Origin: Treponema sp.
GTDB taxonomy: Bacteria; Spirochaetota; Spirochaetia; Treponematales; Breznakiellaceae
NCBI GenBank assembly: GCA_031258265.1
Contig: JAIRNB010000157.1
Span: 1 to 8,677 of the forward strand
Direction of reading: 5' to 3'
Length of the DNA: 8,677 nucleotides
A program made the translations under genes and the position numbers. The notes under the pieces are model-generated. The model worked only from the letters and a program-made list of their open reading frames with translations, did no database searches and was not told the origin of the DNA. The stretch's first letter is position 1, and each line of letters starts with the position of its first letter. Below, in pieces: positions 4,858 to 8,677 of the stretch.

Positions 4858-7542
4858 TCATAATATCAGCTTGAACAGAAACCAGGTGATAAGGTTGACC
4901 GGCTGGAAACGCATGGCGAAGCGGCGAAGGGAATCGAGGATCAGGCTGCCGGGACTTTCCAGGTCCGCAAGGCTCCGCACCCGGACCCGCCGGGCAAAGG
5001 CCGCCGCGTCTTCGTCCATTTCCCGGGGCAGGGGAACGGTGACAAGCCGTTCCTCAGCGCCGCCGATGTCAAAGAAATTGTCCGAAAGGGCCGCGCCGAC
5101 GCCCTCTACCTCCACATACACATGGCGGGCATAGGCGTCGGACTTCAGGGTGATATGGGCCTTTCCCCCCTCGATGGCGCAGGAGACCTGGATCCGGGGC
5201 TTGGGGAGGGCGGCATATTTATCGGGGACCAGGAGGTAATCCCTGCGGTCCACGGTTTCCCCATCCTCCGAATTTTCCCCCGCCCCCCGGTCTTCCACGG
5301 TATTCCGGCGGAGCCTGATGCTTAGGGCCGCGGCGGCCTTCTTTGTCCCCTTAAGGATGTCCCGGTACGGGAGGCTGAGGATTTTCCGCGCCGAAGTACC
5401 GGGGACCGCAACGGGGCAGTCCCCGCTGTTTATGAGGACGCCGTAAAAGTCCCTGAGTTCCCATTCCAGCGTTCCCTGGAAATCTCCAGGTAAATCGTTG
5501 GCCAGGTAGATCTCCGAGCGGTTTCGGTAGTAATCGTTGGACAGGGAGACAGGTTTGTTGAAATGCCGGGCCTGGTAGTGCAGGGCCTTGTACTGTTTGG
5601 CGTAATCGATCCCCGCCCAGGACGCGGTGGGCCAGCAGTCATTGTACTGCCAGTAGAGGGCCCCCCCGCAGAAGGCCATGTTTCGCCGCCAGTGATCCGT
5701 GGCAAAGGCCATGGCCCCGGCCTGGACCAACTGGGAAAGGTATACCATGTCTTTGAAATTCCCGGGGCTGCGATACTTGGCCAAAAGATAAAAGAGAATC
5801 TTCTGGTTTCCCCCCTGGGATTTCTGGTGGCCCATCATCACAGGATCGGTGATCCTGGGGTTGGAGTCTTCCGTAAATAAGGCCAGGGCCCTCATGGAGG
5901 GGAAGGATTCAAGGCCGAATTCCGAACAGAAGCGGGTGGGCAGCTTACGGAAATATTCAACCGGCATAAGGCCGTGCCACACCTGCCACAGGTGGGTATC
6001 CCCGTTGTTAAGATCGTTGGCATTACGGCCCCTTTCCCCTGACGAGGGAGAGCCGGGCCAGTAGGGCCTTGTCCCGTCGAGTTTTTCAACCCAGGAGGCC
6101 AGGGTATCGTAGTAAAAATTGTTGTTAGATTCGTAGAGATTCTTTTTACGTTTCCATAGGCCGCTTAATATTTCATTTTCGTTGTTGCCGCTCCACAGGG
6201 CCAGGCTTGGATGGTGGCGGAGACGGCGTACATTGTCGATCACTTCCTGGCGCAGGTTTTCTAAAAATTGCGGATCGTCAAAGGGGTAGGAACTGCAGGC
6301 GAAACAGAAATCCTGCCAAACCAGGATGCCGTTCTTATCGCAGGCATTATAAAATTCATCGGACTCGTAGTAACCGCCTCCCCAGACCCGCAGCATATTC
6401 ATGTTGGCCCATTTCGCGCTTTCGATATAAAAGCGAATATCTTCGGCGCCGCTGCGGGTAACAAAGCTGTCGCCGGGAATCCAGTCCGCCCCCCGGGCGA
6501 AGACCGGTGTCCCGTTGATCACAAAGCGAAAAGCCGTTCCCCGCCGTCCGGGAGTCCTGTCCAGGGTGATGGTCCTAAGCCCAAAGGACTTTTCCACCGA
6601 ATCGATAACGCGGTTCCCCTGTTTTTCGATCACCGCCACATTGAGCCGGTACAGGGGCTGTTCCCCAAGGCCGTTACACCACCAAAGCTTTGGGTTTTCC
6701 ACCTGAATATCAAAGCTCCCCGTCTTTCCGTTAAAGGGGAGGGTTCCGCTGGCGGCTTTTCCATTACCAGCTTTTCCGCTGTCAGCCCCTTCACCACCAG
6801 CGCTTTCGCCGGGGGCGCTGAGGGAATATTCCAGGGTGTAAGGTTCCGTCCCCTTGGCGGAATCCGGCCCCCGGAACTGGAGTTCCACATGCAGCGTTAC
6901 CGCGCCCCCCCGGTGTTCCTGCCGGATAAGGCAGTCTTCTATCCGCCCCCCATAGGATTCCAGGCCGATAGTCCCGGAAACCCCCGCCGGAGGCAGGCAG
7001 GGCCCCCAATCCCAGCCAAAATGACTCTGGACCTTGCGGATATGGGAAACCCCCTTGATCCCCGCCATGGAGGCCATGGGCCGGACGGCCTGCTTTTGCC
7101 TGATCACGGGAAAGGGATTCTCAAAGAGAATAGCGATACTGTTTTCCCCTTCCCGGACCAGGTCTTTCACGCCGAAGCGCCAGATTCGGAATACGTTATC
7201 CCCCCTGCCCGCCTCTTTGCCGTTTACCCGTATCCGCGCCAGGGTGTCGAGGCCGGAGATTACCAGATCGAGCTGTTCTTCCTCCAGGTCTTCCTTATCA
7301 AGGGTGAAGGTCCGGGAATATTCAAAATCCCGGTCCGCAGCTTTTCGGGCCTCGTCCTCATTCCGGCCCCAAAAGGGATCGGGGATAAGCCCCGCCGCCG
7401 CGAGATCCAGGTATGTACAGCCGGGAAGCCGGCCGGGTATTTCCCGGGGCTCTACGATCAGAGGGCTGACCTGCCCTCCGTTTTCCGGCGCTGAATCCGG
7501 TTCCGAAAGCCGCCAAAGACCGGCTAAATCTATCCGCTTCAT
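4858..7542 (-). CDS. Beta-mannosidase, glycoside hydrolase family 2
   Basis: This enzyme removes terminal beta-D-mannose from manno-oligosaccharides or glycoprotein-type glycans. The 894 residues show the GH2 layout: an N-terminal jelly-roll with LAGLWRLSE and LPGCTYLDL, the HFGWDWGP signature at about 174-181, an immunoglobulin-like middle, a TIM barrel from about 350, and C-terminal beta domains. The barrel carries MLRVWGGGYYESDEFYNACD, the acid/base Glu455 in SGNNENE and the nucleophile Glu541 in FCSEFGLESFPS. YWQYNDCWPTASW follows at about 630-642. No signal peptide is seen, so oligosaccharides must be imported first. Residues 244-264 are a Gly/Ala/Ser/Lys-rich insertion built from four degenerate 15-bp DNA repeats. 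The last residues (ITWFLFKLIL) are unusually hydrophobic. AGGGGG (7553-7548) lies 5 nt before the ATG. A stem-loop and 161 bp separate it from the upstream kinase gene on the same strand. No transporter gene is in view. Confidence 0.93.
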   Translation of the reverse strand: MKRIDLAGLWRLSEPDSAPENGGQVSPLIVEPREIPGRLPGCTYLDLAAAGLIPDPFWGRNEDEARKAADRDFEYSRTFTLDKEDLEEEQLDLVISGLDTLARIRVNGKEAGRGDNVFRIWRFGVKDLVREGENSIAILFENPFPVIRQKQAVRPMASMAGIKGVSHIRKVQSHFGWDWGPCLPPAGVSGTIGLESYGGRIEDCLIRQEHRGGAVTLHVELQFRGPDSAKGTEPYTLEYSLSAPGESAGGEGADSGKAGNGKAASGTLPFNGKTGSFDIQVENPKLWWCNGLGEQPLYRLNVAVIEKQGNRVIDSVEKSFGLRTITLDRTPGRRGTAFRFVINGTPVFARGADWIPGDSFVTRSGAEDIRFYIESAKWANMNMLRVWGGGYYESDEFYNACDKNGILVWQDFCFACSSYPFDDPQFLENLRQEVIDNVRRLRHHPSLALWSGNNENEILSGLWKRKKNLYESNNNFYYDTLASWVEKLDGTRPYWPGSPSSGERGRNANDLNNGDTHLWQVWHGLMPVEYFRKLPTRFCSEFGLESFPSMRALALFTEDSNPRITDPVMMGHQKSQGGNQKILFYLLAKYRSPGNFKDMVYLSQLVQAGAMAFATDHWRRNMAFCGGALYWQYNDCWPTASWAGIDYAKQYKALHYQARHFNKPVSLSNDYYRNRSEIYLANDLPGDFQGTLEWELRDFYGVLINSGDCPVAVPGTSARKILSLPYRDILKGTKKAAAALSIRLRRNTVEDRGAGENSEDGETVDRRDYLLVPDKYAALPKPRIQVSCAIEGGKAHITLKSDAYARHVYVEVEGVGAALSDNFFDIGGAEERLVTVPLPREMDEDAAAFARRVRVRSLADLESPGSLILDSLRRFAMRFQPVNLITWFLFKLIL
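6754..6813 (-). repeat. Four degenerate 15-bp tandem repeats inside the beta-mannosidase gene
   Basis: On the + strand the units are GGCTTTTCCATTACC (6754-6768), AGCTTTTCCGCTGTC (6769-6783), AGCCCCTTCACCACC (6784-6798) and AGCGCTTTCGCCGGG (6799-6813). In the gene they encode the pentads PGESA, GGEGA, DSGKA and GNGKA (residues 244-263). The unit is exactly five codons, so the frame is preserved. The insertion lies in a predicted loop or linker before SFDIQVENPKLWW and is probably tolerated. Confidence 0.7.
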
Positions 7543-7681
7543 CGCAACCCCCTGGAAGATCCGAAGAACCCCGCTTGGTTTTTAAGGCAGCCGGGACTCT
7601 CCGGCCCCCAGCTCTGAGACCCCCGGCCCCGCAGCCCCGGTCCCCATGTGTTTACATTAAGGACAGCCCCTGGAGCTTCCT

Positions 7682-7702
7682 GCAAAACCCGGTTGGTTTT
7701 GC
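7682..7702 (-). terminator. Stem-loop directly after the pdxK stop
   Basis: GCAAAACC (7682-7689) and GGTTTTGC (7695-7702) pair perfectly with a CGGTT loop on the + strand. On the - strand the stem begins one base after the TAA at 7706-7704. No T-run follows in the direction of transcription, so it may only weaken or protect the transcript rather than end it. Readthrough into the mannosidase gene is possible, as I see no strong promoter in 7543-7681. Confidence 0.4.
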
Positions 7703-7703
7703 C

Positions 7704-8519
7704 TTACTTAAAAAGATTTTCGCTTCTCCAAGCCGAGGGATTCCCCGGCCCTACCCATTGATTAAGGGCAAAGCCCGCTTTAAGGCTTAGGGTGATGAAT
7801 TTTTTTGCCGCCTTAACCGCATCGATGACGGAAAGCCCCCTGGCAAGGCCCGCCGTGATAGCGGCGGAACTGGTACAGCCGGCGCCATGGTTCCAGTTTG
7901 TTTTAACCAGATCGTCTTCCAGGATAACAAAATCCTTCCCGTCATACAAAAGGTCCAGCGCCCGATTCTGGCCGGGTAACTTTGCCCCCCCCTTTACAAA
8001 AACATGCCGGGCCCCCTTCCCATGGATAAGCCCCGCCGCCTCCTTCATCTTTTCAAGGGAATCGATGCCCCCCAGCCCGGAAAGCTGTTCCGCCTCAAAT
8101 AAATTGGGAGTTACCAGCTCCGCCAGGGGCAGCAGTTTTTCCGCAATGGCGCTGTTTAACTCCGGGTTCAGGGCTTCCCCCGCCCCCTTGCAGACCATTA
8201 CCGGATCAAGGACATAATGTGCAATCTTGTAGGAGGAAACATACTCCCGGGTAAGTTCCACCGCATAAAAAGTACCAAGCATCCCCGATTTTACGGCACT
8301 GATCCCCACGCCCTTAAAAACCGTTTCCAACTGGGCGCGGAGGGCGGATTCCTCCACAGGGAAAACCTTATGGGCCCAGTTATTATCCGGGTCCATGGTG
8401 GCGATGACCGTTACCGCCGCCATGCCGTAAAGGCCGTATTCCTCGAAGGTTTTAAGGTCCGCCTCCAACCCGGCGCCGCCTGAAGCATCGGAACCGGCAA
8501 TCGTAGCAAGCTTAATCAT
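7704..8519 (-). CDS. pdxK: Pyridoxal/pyridoxine kinase of the ThiD-like, dual-cysteine type
   Basis: This ribokinase-fold enzyme most likely phosphorylates pyridoxal and related B6 vitamers with ATP to give PLP. The 271 residues carry TIAGSDASGGAG (6-17), the MDPDNNWAHKVFPV segment (42-55), DPVMVCKG (105-112), TPNLFEAEQLSG (137-148) and the anion-hole motif HGAGCT (211-216). Cys110 and Cys215 match the two cysteines that define the Staphylococcus/Bacillus pyridoxal kinases. The text around them resembles Bacillus subtilis PdxK more than classical ThiD, in which the DPVMV motif is usually followed by a residue other than Cys. Activity on hydroxymethylpyrimidine (thiD, thiamine synthesis) remains the alternative and is the label automatic pipelines may give. 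No TPP riboswitch is visible upstream. AGGAG (8530-8526) lies 6 nt before the ATG. A divergent control region follows. Confidence 0.88.
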   Translation of the reverse strand: MIKLATIAGSDASGGAGLEADLKTFEEYGLYGMAAVTVIATMDPDNNWAHKVFPVEESALRAQLETVFKGVGISAVKSGMLGTFYAVELTREYVSSYKIAHYVLDPVMVCKGAGEALNPELNSAIAEKLLPLAELVTPNLFEAEQLSGLGGIDSLEKMKEAAGLIHGKGARHVFVKGGAKLPGQNRALDLLYDGKDFVILEDDLVKTNWNHGAGCTSSAAITAGLARGLSVIDAVKAAKKFITLSLKAGFALNQWVGPGNPSAWRSENLFK

Positions 8520-8585
8520 GATCTACTCCTGGCACTTATTTTTTCTAAGCGGCATTGCCGGGAATCAAAGTTTCCTGACAGCCCC

Positions 8586-8621
8586 GCGGTTTCTCCAAGA
8601 TTTCAGGGTTGGGGAAACCGC
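8586..8621. promoter_or_regulatory. 13-bp inverted repeat, possible operator or leader hairpin
   Basis: GCGGTTTCTCCAA (8586-8598) and TTGGGGAAACCGC (8609-8621) are inverted repeats with a single mismatch and a 10-nt spacer. In a + strand RNA the mismatch would be a U-G wobble, giving a continuous 13-pair stem. In a - strand RNA it would be an A-C mismatch. It lies 66 bp upstream of pdxK and 54 bp upstream of the expected start at 8676, so it could serve as an operator for both genes or as a structured leader of pdxK. Confidence 0.55.
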
Positions 8622-8635
8622 CAACAGTATATGAT
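8609..8635 (+). promoter_or_regulatory. Candidate promoter of the gene starting at the right edge
   Basis: TATGAT (8630-8635) matches five of six -10 consensus bases. TTGGGG (8609-8614) is the best -35 candidate, but at 15 bp the spacing is short. The -35 lies within the right arm of the inverted repeat at 8586-8621, so a protein bound there would block it. Transcription would start near 8642, about 34 nt before the expected start codon. Confidence 0.3.
8626..8631 (-). promoter_or_regulatory. Candidate -10 box for pdxK
   Basis: The reverse complement of 8626-8631 is TATACT, five of six matches to the -10 consensus. I see no good -35 17 bp upstream. A start near 8619 would place the 13-bp inverted repeat at the very 5' end of the pdxK mRNA, with a leader of about 100 nt. 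The box overlaps the + strand -10 box. Confidence 0.25.
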
Positions 8636-8660
8636 TCGCGGTAGAAAAAATCCACCAGTT

Positions 8661-8677
8661 AAGGAGGGGGGGCACAT
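8661..8677 (+). promoter_or_regulatory. Strong Shine-Dalgarno of a gene that begins at the window edge
   Basis: AAGGAGG (8661-8667) is a full match to the anti-Shine-Dalgarno complement. The window ends in CACAT, so if the next base is G an ATG starts at 8676, 8 nt after the motif, which is an ideal spacing. The gene would be divergent from pdxK. Its product cannot be seen. Confidence 0.6.

Noticed and set aside
6268..7494. 408-residue open frame on the + strand opposite the beta-mannosidase
   Set aside because: The - strand carries both GH2 catalytic glutamates and a full-length domain order. The + frame is a GC-rich shadow without motifs.
8520..8677. TPP riboswitch upstream of the ThiD-like gene
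   Set aside because: The conserved CTGAGA and the GAACCTGA-like segments of the THI element are missing. The only clear structure is the 13-bp inverted repeat and a short CGGCA/TGCCG stem.

Overview
The window reads as part of a chromosome from a gut-type spirochete, most likely a Treponema relative such as the termite-gut lineage. This rests on remembered resemblance of the proteins, the GC-rich coding regions with many C or G runs of 5-7, and the hairpin-rich intergenic DNA. No database search was possible. There are five complete protein genes, one C-terminal gene fragment at the left edge, and the ribosome-binding site of a further gene at the right edge.

Left block, + strand (1-4191): a 63-residue tail of an uncharacterised protein, a perfect 12-bp stem-loop, then a tight operon of three genes. 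These are nicotinamidase (pncA), nicotinate phosphoribosyltransferase (pncB) and a P-loop kinase of the uridine-kinase type with N-terminal TGS and ThrRS-SAD-like modules. pncA and pncB are 1 nt apart. pncB and the kinase overlap by 1 nt (TAATG), so translation is probably coupled. The first two enzymes convert nicotinamide to nicotinate and then to nicotinate mononucleotide, the Preiss-Handler entry to NAD. The kinase substrate is open, and its position makes a pyridine-nucleoside substrate worth testing.

Middle (4192-4857): 666 bp without a convincing gene, lying between converging transcription units. It holds many small hairpins and looks like one or two dispersed repeat elements, plus a terminator for the mannosidase gene.

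Right block, - strand (4858-8519): a cytoplasmic GH2 beta-mannosidase with an in-frame pentapeptide tandem expansion. Upstream of it on the same strand is a ThiD-like kinase. That kinase carries the two cysteines of the dual-cysteine pyridoxal kinases, so I call it pdxK rather than thiD.

Right edge (8520-8677): a divergent control region with a 13-bp inverted repeat, overlapping -10-like boxes on both strands, and a strong Shine-Dalgarno whose start codon ATG would begin at 8676 and run out of the window. The theme of the window is cofactor salvage (NAD and PLP) beside sugar catabolism. I see no phage genes, transposase, CRISPR array, tRNA or rRNA.
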